A stretch of 64,000 nucleotides of DNA from Klebsiella pneumoniae (lineage in GTDB: Bacteria > Pseudomonadota > Gammaproteobacteria > Pseudomonadales > UBA5518): the NCBI GenBank assembly GCA_945862145.1, contig CAMAXE010000016.1, positions 42,911-106,910 on the forward strand, written 5' to 3'. How positions within the stretch are numbered: the stretch's first letter is position 1; the number at the start of each line of letters is the position of its first letter. Shown here in pieces: positions 50,763 to 58,851 of the stretch. Made by a program: the position numbers and the translations under genes. The notes beneath the pieces are model-generated. The model worked only from the letters and a program-made list of their open reading frames with translations. It ran no database searches and had not been told where the DNA came from.

Positions 50763-51140
50763 TCAGCCCATGCGGTGCAGCGCGCAGAGCTTGTTGCCGT
50801 CGGGATCGCGCAGGTAGGCCAGATACATCTTGCCCATACCGCCCTCACGCACGCCGGGCGAGTCCTCGCAGCTCACGCCGCCGTTGGCAACGCCAGCGGC
50901 ATGCCAGGCATCGGCCTGTGCGGGCGAGCTGCAGCCGAAGCCCACTGTCGCGCCATTGCCAGCGGTGGCAGGCTGTCCATTGATCGGCAGCGAGACCGAA
51001 AAAATCCCCGTCGGGGCGATGTAGAAAATACGGTTGCCATCGACTACCGCAGGGGCTATCCCCACGGCGCCCAGCACGGCGTCATAGAAGGTCTTGGCTT
51101 TGTCGAGGTCGTTGGTACCGACCATGATGTGGGAAAACAT
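50763..51140 (-). CDS. VOC (glyoxalase/bleomycin resistance) family protein
   Basis: A 125-residue single-module VOC protein: MFSHIMVGTNDLDKAKTFYD and VLGAVG at the start, AGNGATVGFGCSS, and YLAYLRDPDGNKLCALHRMG at the end. It closely resembles the product at 60245-60613, so the two are paralogues. Metal-ligand candidates are the early His and the late acidic/His residues. ATG 51140 is the family start. The gap 50604-50762 to the left holds nothing I recognise. Confidence 0.85.
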   Translation of the reverse strand: MFSHIMVGTNDLDKAKTFYDAVLGAVGIAPAVVDGNRIFYIAPTGIFSVSLPINGQPATAGNGATVGFGCSSPAQADAWHAAGVANGGVSCEDSPGVREGGMGKMYLAYLRDPDGNKLCALHRMG

Positions 51141-51259
51141 CTGAATGCTCCTTGGTTGATGAATCACGGCGAGCAGGGCTGCGCGTGCCCCTGCCCGAGT
51201 CCGGACGCGATTGTGATCCCCGGATGCAACGAGAAACAAGCCGTGCCATCACTGTCATC

Positions 51260-53197
51260 TCAGCGGATGCGGTATTCATCCGGTGCAGGCTCGCGGGTCC
51301 AGGCCCAGTAGTCGAGAAGCTTCCACGGCGAGAGCACCGTGACCTTGCCACGGCTGTTGCGGTACCAACTGCTCTTTACCGCCGGGTGCGACCAGATGGT
51401 TCGCGCGAGCGTGTCCTCCAACTCCCGCGCGTAGGCAGCGCTGACCTCGGCGCCCACCTCGATGTCCTGCGCGCCGCGCTCCAGCAACAAGCGCAGACAG
51501 CCCATGATGTACCGCGCCTGGCACTCGGCATGGAAAATCAGGCTGCCACTGGCCGCCAGATTGGTGCCCGGGCCGTACATCACGAAGAAATTGGGAAGGC
51601 CGGGCACGGTGATGCCCAGATAGGCCTCGGGTTCATCGCCCCAGCGATCGGCCAGGCGTAGGCCGTCGCGGCCGATGATCTCCATCGGCCAGAGGAAACG
51701 GCTGGCATGAAAGCCGGTGGCAAAGATCACCACATCGGCATCCACGTGGCGGCCAGTCGCCGTGGAGAGCCCGTTGGCATCCATGGACGCCACCGGCTCA
51801 TCGATCAGTTCGACATGGGGCTGGCGCAGCGTCTGCAGCCAAGAGCCGTTGTCCTGCAGCGTGCGCTTGGCGAGCGGCGGAAAGCGGGGCAGCACGCGCT
51901 GGAACAGGGCCTCGTCTTCGCCGCACTGGTCCTTGATCCAACCGGCGAAAAACTCGCGCGTGAAGTCATTGATCGCGTTGGCGGAGCGGTCCTGGTGCGG
52001 CCACTCGGGGTCAATGAAGGTGCCGGCCCACTGGCCATCGGTACCGGGCCAGAACAGCAGGAACCGGTACCAACGTCCGTAATAGGGCAGGTGGCGGAAA
52101 CACCACCGGGCGCCGTCGCCGAGCGCGCGGTGGTAGTCGGGGTTGGGAAACATCCACTGCGGCGAGCGCTGGAATACCGTTACCCGGGCTGCGGTCTTGG
52201 CGATCTCGGGCACGATCTGGAAGGCGCTGGCGCCGGTGCCCACCACCGCCACGCGCTTGCCCGCGAGATCCACGCTCGGGTCCCAGCGCGCCGAGTGGAA
52301 AGCAGGGCCGGCGAAATCACCTATGCCGGCTATATCGGGCATCTTGGGCCGGTTCAACTGGCCCACGCTGCTGATCAGCGCGCGCGCCGAGAGCATCTGC
52401 TCGCTGCCGTCCTTCGCGCGCAGGCGCAGCTCCCAGGTGCCGGTGTCTTCCTGCCACGCCGCCGAGACCATCTCGGTCTCGAAGCGCACATTCGCCGTGA
52501 CGTGATACTTGCGCGCGGTGGCGTCGAAGTAGCGTTGCAGTTCAGGCTGGCGCGCGAAGAACTCGGTCCAGTCGTTGTTGGGCTCGAAGGAAAAGCAATA
52601 GAAGTGGTTGCCCACGTCAACGCGGCAGCCGGGATAGCGGTTCTCGTACCAGGTGCCGCCAACGCCGGCGTTTTTCTCGATGATGACGTAAGGAATGCCG
52701 GCCTCGCCTAGGCGTATGCCGGCGAGGATCCCGGACATGCCGGCGCCGATCACCGCCACCGGGAAAGCCGCGCGCGCCGCGGGATCGATACCCGTAAAAG
52801 ACACCGCTCGCGCATCCACGCCGTCGAGCTCCATTTCCTCCAGCATCATGGGCACGTACTCGGCGGGCACCTCGCCGGCCACCAGGAAGCCCATCATGCG
52901 CTTCAGGGTGGCCGCGTCCGGCGCGGGCGGCAGGGTGCAGCCACGATCACGGTAGGCGCGGATGACATCGAGGGCGCGCCGGCGTACTTCCGCCTGCGCC
53001 TCGGGTGGCATCGCGCACTGCATATCGTTCAGGAAGCACATCAAGGGGCGGTGTTCGCCATCCAGCAGGGCGGTATCGCCGCTCATGTGGATCATCGACA
53101 TCAGCAGGCAGGGAATGCTCGCTTCCTCGAGCGCGGCGGCGATGGTGGCATCGTCGTCGGTGAAAGGCTCTGCGGCAGGATTGAAGCGTTGACTCAT
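51260..53197 (-). CDS. Baeyer-Villiger monooxygenase, HAPMO-like
   Basis: A 645-residue flavoprotein. Residues 1 to about 140 are a helical N-terminal extension as in 4-hydroxyacetophenone monooxygenase (HAPMO, about 640 residues). The FAD loop VAVIGAGMSGILAGIRLGEA is near 149-168, the BVMO fingerprint FAGPAFHSARW (FxGxxxHxxxW) near 300, and the NADPH loop VAVVGTGASAFQIVPEI near 316-332. Such enzymes insert oxygen next to a ketone using NADPH and O2. Substrate is not predictable. A minus-strand start at 53197 gives the natural N-terminus. Confidence 0.9.
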   Translation of the reverse strand: MSQRFNPAAEPFTDDDATIAAALEEASIPCLLMSMIHMSGDTALLDGEHRPLMCFLNDMQCAMPPEAQAEVRRRALDVIRAYRDRGCTLPPAPDAATLKRMMGFLVAGEVPAEYVPMMLEEMELDGVDARAVSFTGIDPAARAAFPVAVIGAGMSGILAGIRLGEAGIPYVIIEKNAGVGGTWYENRYPGCRVDVGNHFYCFSFEPNNDWTEFFARQPELQRYFDATARKYHVTANVRFETEMVSAAWQEDTGTWELRLRAKDGSEQMLSARALISSVGQLNRPKMPDIAGIGDFAGPAFHSARWDPSVDLAGKRVAVVGTGASAFQIVPEIAKTAARVTVFQRSPQWMFPNPDYHRALGDGARWCFRHLPYYGRWYRFLLFWPGTDGQWAGTFIDPEWPHQDRSANAINDFTREFFAGWIKDQCGEDEALFQRVLPRFPPLAKRTLQDNGSWLQTLRQPHVELIDEPVASMDANGLSTATGRHVDADVVIFATGFHASRFLWPMEIIGRDGLRLADRWGDEPEAYLGITVPGLPNFFVMYGPGTNLAASGSLIFHAECQARYIMGCLRLLLERGAQDIEVGAEVSAAYARELEDTLARTIWSHPAVKSSWYRNSRGKVTVLSPWKLLDYWAWTREPAPDEYRIR

Positions 53198-53351
53198 GCA
53201 CACAGCCCCTGAAAAACCACGATCCGCCGGGATTATCCGCGCTGGCGCACGAGGGCGGCGATTACGGAACAGCAATTACGCCAGCATCCGCGCTTCAGCA
53301 GGGCCGCGGGCAGCGTGTAGGGTGGCAGCATCAGGCAGCAAGGTCCGTCCG

Positions 53352-54398
53352 TTGATATCCCGCGACACGCACACGCAATGGCTGCACGCTCACGATTTCG
53401 CACTCGACTCGGGTCATGCGGAAGCAAGCACGCGCCGCGTCATGCTGCTAACGGCAGTGATGATGGTGGTGGAAATCGCAGCTGGCATCAGCTACGGCTC
53501 GATGGCGCTGCTCGCCGACGGCTGGCACATGGCGACACACGTGGCCGCTTTCGGCATTTCGGTCTTTGCCTACCGCTACGCCCGCGCCCACGCGAGTAAC
53601 CCGCGCTACAGCTTCGGCACCGGGAAGGTCGGCACGCTGGGTGGCTTTGCGAGCGCGGTGGCGCTGGCCGTGGTGGCCTTGGTGATGGCGCTGGAGTCTC
53701 TGCAGCGCGTGATGTCTCCGCAGGCGATTCGTTTTGACGAGGCGATCCTCGTGGCGGTGGTGGGTCTGGTGGTCAACCTGGTGAGCGGCGTGTTGCTGCA
53801 CGGCGCGCAGGGACATGATCACCACCATGACCATGACCATGACCATGACCATGACCATGACCATGACCATGACCATCGTGACGATGACGCGCACGACCAT
53901 CATCACGATGATGCGCGCGGCCTCGAACACGCCCGTCACGACGCCGGCCACGACGACCACAACCTCCGCGCCGCCTACCTGCACGTGGTCGCCGATGCGC
54001 TCACCTCGGTACTCGCGATCGCCGCGCTGGTGGCGGGCAGATGGCTTGGCTGGAACTGGCTGGATCCGCTGATGGGGCTGGTGGGTGCCGCGCTGATCGC
54101 GCGCTGGGCGTGGGGGCTGATACGAGACAGCGGGCACGTGCTGCTCGACGGCTCTGCCGACGACGCGACACGCGAGGCCATACGGCGCGCGATCGAGACG
54201 GGCTCAGATAGCCTGGTCACCGATCTGCATATCTGGGCGGTGGGCCCGCGCACCTGGTCGGCGAGCCTTGCAGTGCTCTCGCACGATCCGCTGGCGCCCG
54301 AAGACTACAAGCGCCTGCTGCTCGGCATTCCGCGGCTGGAGCACGTGCTGATCGAGGTGAACAGTTGCACGGGGGAGATCTGCAGGGCGCCGGGCTGA
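53352..54398 (+). CDS. dmeF: Cation diffusion facilitator, DmeF-type (Co/Ni efflux)
   Basis: A roughly 348-residue CDF transporter with six transmembrane helices. Features are SMALLADGWHMATHVAAFGI (metal site, HxxxH where many CDFs have HxxxD), YSFGTGKVGTLGGF, and AYLHVVADALTSVLAI (HxxxD). The cytoplasmic His loop between helices 4 and 5 is a run of alternating Asp-His encoded by eight exact 6-base repeats. TTG 53352 with AAGG eight bases upstream is the probable start; the open frame further up overlaps the divergent monooxygenase. Confidence 0.88.
   Translation: MISRDTHTQWLHAHDFALDSGHAEASTRRVMLLTAVMMVVEIAAGISYGSMALLADGWHMATHVAAFGISVFAYRYARAHASNPRYSFGTGKVGTLGGFASAVALAVVALVMALESLQRVMSPQAIRFDEAILVAVVGLVVNLVSGVLLHGAQGHDHHHDHDHDHDHDHDHDHDHRDDDAHDHHHDDARGLEHARHDAGHDDHNLRAAYLHVVADALTSVLAIAALVAGRWLGWNWLDPLMGLVGAALIARWAWGLIRDSGHVLLDGSADDATREAIRRAIETGSDSLVTDLHIWAVGPRTWSASLAVLSHDPLAPEDYKRLLLGIPRLEHVLIEVNSCTGEICRAPG
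53827..53874 (+). repeat. In-frame 6-base tandem repeat coding for Asp-His loop
   Basis: Eight perfect tandem copies of ATGACC, read as alternating His and Asp in the dmeF frame. It extends a natural metal-binding His loop and may vary in copy number by slippage. Confidence 0.9.
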
Positions 54399-54430
54399 AT
54401 CCCGCGGCGGCTTGCCCTGCTGCCCGCACA

Positions 54431-54455
54431 TTAAATGGGGTCTGACCCCAATTAA
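54431..54455. repeat. Single-arm GGGGTC palindrome, relative of the uvrD element
   Basis: TTAAATGGGGTC-T-GACCCCAATTAA: 12-base half-sites matching at 11 positions, with the same core as the element inside uvrD. It lies between the ends of the convergent dmeF and SDR genes, the only feature in that 98-base gap. Confidence 0.8.
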
Positions 54456-54496
54456 TCCGCGAGGTGGGTGGCGAGGAGGCGACCGCCCGCCTAGCC

Positions 54497-55327
54497 TCAC
54501 CTCCCCGGCACCTGCCCGCCATCGATCGAATAAAACTGCCCGGATATCCACGCACCCTGCTCGCTGCACAGAAACGCCGCGAGTGCTGCCACTTCCTCCG
54601 GCCGCCCCGCGCGCCCCAGCGGGACGTACTGGTTCAGCAGGCGGTCCCAGGTGCCATCGGCGCGGGGAATGTCATCGAGGCGCGAGGTGTCGATGATGCC
54701 CGGACAGATGGCGTTCACGCGGATGCCGTTGCGGCCCAATTCGCTTGCCATCGCAGCGGTGAGCGCCTGCAGGCCGGCCTTGCTGGCGGCGTAGGCGGCA
54801 TGCTGCGCGGGTAGCAACTTGCCGGCGATGGACGAGATATTCACGATCGAACCGCCCGCACCTTGCGCAACCATTTGCCGCGCTGCGCCCTGGCTGAGAT
54901 AAAAAGGCCCGTGCAGGTTGACGTCCATCACATGCCGCCACACCGCAGGCTCCAGATCGACCACGTTGCGGCGATCCGGGCCGCGCGAGGCGCTCGCGTT
55001 GTTCACCAGGATGTCCACGCGCCCGAGCTCGGCCACACATCGCTCCACCAGCGCAACGCAGGCCTCTTCGCTGCTCACATCACACACCACGGGCAGCGCG
55101 CGCCTTCCCAGCGCGCGTATCTCGTCTGCCACCGAGTCCACGTCGCGCCAGCCCGCGGCTTTTTCCTCATCGGGGAAATGCTCCGGGGAGCGGCCGCTGC
55201 CGGTAATGAGCACATCGCAGCCAGCCCGCGCGAGGGCCAGCGCGATCTCGCGACCGATGCTGCGCATGCGGCCCGCCCCGGTGACGAGGGCCACCTTGCC
55301 ATCAAGACCGCTCGTTTGTAGCGCCAT
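54497..55327 (-). CDS. Short-chain dehydrogenase/reductase (classical SDR)
   Basis: A 276-residue classical SDR: Rossmann motif VALVTGAGRMRSIGREIALA (TGxxxxxG variant, about 12-31), VDILVNNASASRG (NNA), active site NISSIAGKLL with catalytic Ser and AAYAASKAGLQALT (YxxxK), and the ending GAWISGQFYSIDGG. Cofactor preference cannot be fixed by eye. The frame continues upstream to 55753 but only ATG 55327 begins the fold. Shares a divergent region with the epoxide hydrolase gene. Confidence 0.92.
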   Translation of the reverse strand: MALQTSGLDGKVALVTGAGRMRSIGREIALALARAGCDVLITGSGRSPEHFPDEEKAAGWRDVDSVADEIRALGRRALPVVCDVSSEEACVALVERCVAELGRVDILVNNASASRGPDRRNVVDLEPAVWRHVMDVNLHGPFYLSQGAARQMVAQGAGGSIVNISSIAGKLLPAQHAAYAASKAGLQALTAAMASELGRNGIRVNAICPGIIDTSRLDDIPRADGTWDRLLNQYVPLGRAGRPEEVAALAAFLCSEQGAWISGQFYSIDGGQVPGR

Positions 55328-55495
55328 GGGATTGCCTCGTAAACGTGAGCGGGAATCGCGTCCGATTATCGGATGCGGGCGCGGGCGTGCCGGATTACGG
55401 TAGCGCAACACGCCGGCGAAGGCCGTCTCGGTACTGCACCAGACAGGCGTGGCTCGTGTAGGCTCGCGGCTTCCAGCACACGCAGGACGAGCGCC

Positions 55496-56653
55496 ATGTC
55501 TGCCGCAATAACCCCCTTCACCGTCACCATCAGCGATGCCGAGATCGACGATCTGCGCCGGCGCCTTGCCGCCACCCGCTGGCCCGATGCCGAAACCACC
55601 GGCGACTGGAACCAGGGCATCCCGCTTGCCTACACGCAGGCGCTTTGCCGCCACTGGGCGCAGGACTACGACATGCAGCGCCTCGCCACGCGCCTCAACG
55701 CCTGGCCCCAGTTCCGCACCACCATCGACGGGCTCGGCATCCACTTCATTCACGCACGCTCACCGCACCCGAACGCAAGGCCGCTCGTGATCACGCACGG
55801 CTGGCCGGGTTCGGTGGTGGAGTTCCTGAAGGTGATCGGCCCGCTCACCGATCCGGTGGCGCATGGCGGCAATGCTACGGACGCCTTCCACGTGGTCTGC
55901 CCCTCGCTGCCGGGTTATGGCTTCTCCGACAAGCCGCGCGAGGCCGGCTGGGGCGCCGAGCGCATCGCGCGAGCCTGGGGCACCCTGATGCAGCGCCTGG
56001 GCTACGCCAGCTATTACGCGCAGGGCGGCGACTGGGGCGCGCTGGTCACCACCAGCATCGGCCAGCAGCACACGGCAAATTGCCGCGGCATCCACATCAA
56101 CATGCCGATCGTCGCGCCCGACATGGAAACTCTCTCCAGCCTCACACCGCTAGAGCAGTCCGCGCTCGCGGGCATGCAGCACTACAACGACTGGGACTCG
56201 GGCTACAGCAAGCAGCAGGGCACACGCCCGCAGACGCTAGGCTACGGGCTGGCGGATTCGCCCGCCGGGCAACTGGCGTGGATCGTCGAGAAATTCCACG
56301 CCTGGACCGACTGCGGCGAGGGCGAGTCGCGCCACCCGGAGAACGCCCTCACGCGCGAGGAGATGCTCGATAACGTGATGAGCTACTGGCTCACCAACTC
56401 CGCCGCCTCCTCCGCGCGCCTGTACTGGGAGAGTTTCGCGAAACCGAACCTCGACCCGCTGCACATCCCCGTGGGCGCCAGCATTTTCCCCAAGGAGATT
56501 TTCCGCAGCTCGCGGCGCTGGGCGGAGAAGCGCTTCCTGAAGCTCGTGCACTGGAACGAGCTGCCCAAGGGCGGGCATTTCGCGGCCTTCGAACAGCCCG
56601 AAGTCTTCGTGAACGAAGTGCGTGACTGCTTCCGCACCATGGATGCGCTCTAG
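55496..56653 (+). CDS. Epoxide hydrolase family protein
   Basis: A 385-residue alpha/beta hydrolase with the EHN N-terminal domain (FTVTISDAEIDDLRRRLAAT, then RWPDAE, GDWNQG). The oxyanion HGWPGSVVEFL is near 100-110, the nucleophile elbow GGDWGALVTTS (Asp about 181) and catalytic His in KGGHFAAFEQPE near 356. Lid-region tyrosines (YSKQQ; YWLTN) are present. It likely opens epoxides by an ester intermediate, fitting a catabolic setting. Confidence 0.9.
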   Translation: MSAAITPFTVTISDAEIDDLRRRLAATRWPDAETTGDWNQGIPLAYTQALCRHWAQDYDMQRLATRLNAWPQFRTTIDGLGIHFIHARSPHPNARPLVITHGWPGSVVEFLKVIGPLTDPVAHGGNATDAFHVVCPSLPGYGFSDKPREAGWGAERIARAWGTLMQRLGYASYYAQGGDWGALVTTSIGQQHTANCRGIHINMPIVAPDMETLSSLTPLEQSALAGMQHYNDWDSGYSKQQGTRPQTLGYGLADSPAGQLAWIVEKFHAWTDCGEGESRHPENALTREEMLDNVMSYWLTNSAASSARLYWESFAKPNLDPLHIPVGASIFPKEIFRSSRRWAEKRFLKLVHWNELPKGGHFAAFEQPEVFVNEVRDCFRTMDAL

Positions 56654-56744
56654 CCGGTAACGCGGGCTCCCGCAGGGCGCGGGTCAACCGTTCACCAGCC
56701 ACTGCGTTCTCAAGGGTGGGATTCATCCCGCAGAGGAGAATGTC

Positions 56745-57098
56745 ATGCTGAGTCGCTTGCTTGCCGTGCTGAGTGCCAGCTTAGTGCTGGCCGCCGCGCC
56801 CGCTTTTGCCGATCGTGACAGGCACCACCGCCACGGCGGTGATCGCTACTACCGCGAAAGTCGCACCGTGGTGGTTTACCGGCCCGTATACCGCGAGGTC
56901 TACATCGAGCCCAGGCGGGTTTACCGCGAGGTTTACGTGGAGCCCGGGCCCGTATACGTGCGCCAGAGCTACCAGTACGATCAGCCGCGCTATGTCGAGC
57001 ACCATCACTACCACGGCTGTGGCCATGACGACGACGCTTGGAAGTGGATCGGCGGCTCCATCCTCGTGGGCGCCATCCTGCATGAGGCCTATCACTGA
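56745..57098 (+). CDS. Exported Tyr/Arg/His-rich small protein
   Basis: A 117-residue protein with a clear signal peptide (SRLLAVLSASLVLAAAPAFA, cleavage before DRDRH). The mature part is rich in Tyr, Arg and His and has repeated motifs PVYREVYIEP and RVYREVYVEPGPVYV, then a His cluster (YVEHHHYHGCGHDD) that could bind metal, and a final WKWIGGSILVGAILHEAYH helix. A strong AGAGGAGA ribosome site precedes it. Function unknown; it sits 26 bases before a sigma-factor gene. Confidence 0.72.
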   Translation: MLSRLLAVLSASLVLAAAPAFADRDRHHRHGGDRYYRESRTVVVYRPVYREVYIEPRRVYREVYVEPGPVYVRQSYQYDQPRYVEHHHYHGCGHDDDAWKWIGGSILVGAILHEAYH

Positions 57099-57124
57099 GG
57101 GGGGCCTTGACCCGAGCGCCGGCC

Positions 57125-57703
57125 ATGAACGGGCCGGTGAGTTGTCAGGCAGCGATCTGCGTGGCTGAAGAACCCGCGAGGATCGAGGATTTCCTGCGTG
57201 CGGTGGAACGGCGGGGATTCCTGATGGCGAAGATCGCGCTCGGCCACGAGGCAGATGCGATGGATGCGTTGCAGGACACCATGCTGCGGCTGGTGCAGGG
57301 CTACGCCGGACGGCCCGCCGCCGAGTGGCGACCGTTGTTTTACCGGATCCTGCGTAACCGCATCACGGATTTCCGGCGGCGGCGCAGGATCGAGGCGCTG
57401 CTCGGCATGTGGCGCAGCGCGCCCGGCGACGATGAGATCGAAGACCCGATCGAGCAACTGCCCGATCCAGCCGGGGGCGACCCGGAGCGCCTGGTGGCCG
57501 GTGAGCGGCGCGGGCAGGCGCTGATGAAAGCGCTGGCAGCGCTGCCCGCCCGGCAGCAGCAGGCCTTCATGCTACGCTGCTGGGAAGGTCTCTCGACCGC
57601 AGAAACCGCGCAGGCAATGGGCTGTACCGAAGGCAGCGTGAAGACGCATTACTTCCGGGCGATGCACGCATTGCGCGAGGAACTCGAGGAGCACTGGCCA
57701 TGA
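57125..57703 (+). CDS. ECF-like sigma-70 family RNA polymerase sigma factor
   Basis: A 192-residue sigma factor with region 2 (GHEADAMDALQDTMLRLVQG, about 42-61; PLFYRILRNRITDFRRRRRI, about 73-92) and region 4 (LPARQQQAFMLRCWEGLSTA followed by ETAQAMGCTEGSVKTHYFRA helix-turn-helix). There is no sigma-1.1 or region 3. The following two genes (single-pass membrane protein and exported protein) overlap in turn, suggesting a sigma/regulator/sensor unit. ATG 57125 is chosen; TTG 57107 is an alternative with a better placed but too-close Shine-Dalgarno. Confidence 0.85.
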   Translation: MNGPVSCQAAICVAEEPARIEDFLRAVERRGFLMAKIALGHEADAMDALQDTMLRLVQGYAGRPAAEWRPLFYRILRNRITDFRRRRRIEALLGMWRSAPGDDEIEDPIEQLPDPAGGDPERLVAGERRGQALMKALAALPARQQQAFMLRCWEGLSTAETAQAMGCTEGSVKTHYFRAMHALREELEEHWP

Positions 57704-58017
57704 CCGACACCGAACACGAACTCGCCGCGGCGCTCCGCCTCGAGGAACAACTTTTACCCGCACGCACGCTCTCGCGCATTGCCGCAGCGCGGAGCGCGGC
57801 ACTCGCGGCGCCGGCGCCCTCCTGGGTCGCGCGTTGGCTGAAGCCCATGATGGGTGCTGCCGTGCTCGCCAGCGCGCTCGGCATCGCCGTGCTGATGCCG
57901 CAGCAAGCGGAAACCCCCTACGTCAACACCCGCCCGGAAGCCGACGCCCCGGAACTCTACCGCGACCTCGATTTCTACCTGTGGCTCGCCGAATCCGACA
58001 TGGGGCGTCATGGCTGA
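57700..58017 (+). CDS. DUF3619-like single-pass membrane protein, candidate anti-sigma partner
   Basis: A 105-residue protein: cytoplasmic helix-rich N-terminus (residues 1-46), one transmembrane helix (about 48-67, PMMGAAVLASALGIAVLMPQ), and a short tail ending YRDLDFYLWLAESD, a DUF3619-like ending. Topology and overlap (ATGA) with the sigma gene fit an anti-sigma role, but no zinc HxxxCxxC motif is present, so this is inference. Confidence 0.7.
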   Translation: MTDTEHELAAALRLEEQLLPARTLSRIAAARSAALAAPAPSWVARWLKPMMGAAVLASALGIAVLMPQQAETPYVNTRPEADAPELYRDLDFYLWLAESDMGRHG

Positions 58018-58417
58018 TCGGCGGGCACCGGCTCGCCTCGTAGCGGGCGCACTTGCGCTCGCACTGGCGGCCCCGGCGCTCGCTCGAGACAACGACAACA
58101 ACAACGATGAACACGGCCGCCAGCGCGAGGAGCAGCGCGACCAGCGCGAGCCGCGCCAGCCACCGCCCGAGCAGCGCAACACGGAACGCCGTGGCTACCA
58201 GCAAGAGCGCCCCCGTGACGAAGACCCCTACCGCCTACAGCAGCGCGAGCAGCAATTCCGCTCGCTGCCCCAGGAAAAACAGGAACGCGTGCGTCAGGCC
58301 GAACAGCGCTACCGCAGCATGGACACCGAACAGCGCAACGAACTACGCAGGCGCTGGGACGGCATGTCGGAGCAAGAACGCGAGCGTTATCGGCAACGGG
58401 CCAGGCAGCAGCAGTGA
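58010..58417 (+). CDS. DUF3106-like exported Gln/Arg-rich protein
   Basis: A 135-residue protein with a signal peptide (ARLVAGALALALAAPALA, cleavage before RDNDN) and a charged, helix-forming body rich in Gln, Glu and Arg with repeats such as LPQEKQERVRQAEQRYRSM and ELRRRWDGMSEQERERYRQR. The pattern matches DUF3106 and recalls the periplasmic Spy/CpxP/RcnB-type proteins that bind metals or misfolded proteins. It overlaps the previous gene by eight bases. Confidence 0.7.
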   Translation: MADRRAPARLVAGALALALAAPALARDNDNNNDEHGRQREEQRDQREPRQPPPEQRNTERRGYQQERPRDEDPYRLQQREQQFRSLPQEKQERVRQAEQRYRSMDTEQRNELRRRWDGMSEQERERYRQRARQQQ

Positions 58418-58557
58418 ACGGTGCGGGGACACACTGACATTGGCAGGGTGATGACTTCGCGACACCGGCGGACATGAACATCGGATTAGGTTTGGCGGCG
58501 CGCCCGGAACACTACGCCAACCGCCAATCATTGCGGACTCAGGGATAGAGAAGGCGG

Positions 58558-58731
58558 CTAGATCGCGGTCGACTTTTCCTTGCCGCAGCGCTCGCAACGG
58601 TGGACCGTAACCAGCTTGCCCTCACGCACATCGAACTGCTTGGCTTTCCAGATCACCCACTTGTGGTGACGCTCCAGGCACAGCGTCTTCGCCTTGGGCG
58701 GGCGACGTCGGAAAGCGACGACATCTCCCAT
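58558..58731 (-). CDS. Conserved small protein with Cys pair near C-terminus
   Basis: A 57-residue basic protein: MGDVVAFRRRPPKAKTLCLE, then HHKWVIWKAKQFDVREGKL and RCERCGKEKSTAI. The Cys/His distribution (C, HH, CxxC) suggests one zinc site. Similar short proteins occur in Pseudomonas relatives without known function. The frame extends to 58791 but ATG 58731 gives the recognisable start. The gap 58418-58557 to its left holds nothing I could identify. Confidence 0.6.
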   Translation of the reverse strand: MGDVVAFRRRPPKAKTLCLERHHKWVIWKAKQFDVREGKLVTVHRCERCGKEKSTAI

Positions 58732-58851
58732 CTGGCGGCTCCCCGGGGTGGGCGATCGGTACGGGTGCCAGTCTGACACCATGATTCGCAAACGAGCAAC
58801 GCCTACACTGCGCGACTCGACGGCAGCTTGGGCGAGTCTCGCGGCGATTTC

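Noticed and set aside
53196..53351. Extension of dmeF to the ATG at 53196
   Set aside because: It would overlap the start of the divergent monooxygenase and adds Arg/Ala-rich residues without similarity.
53821..53880. Tandem short repeats as a possible CRISPR or origin iteron array
   Set aside because: Repeat units are 6 bases without spacers and code for an Asp-His loop in a metal exporter.
58418..58557. Short frame starting MNIGLGLAARPEHYANRQ
   Set aside because: Too short, no ribosome site, and similarity to the start of any enzyme family was not convincing.
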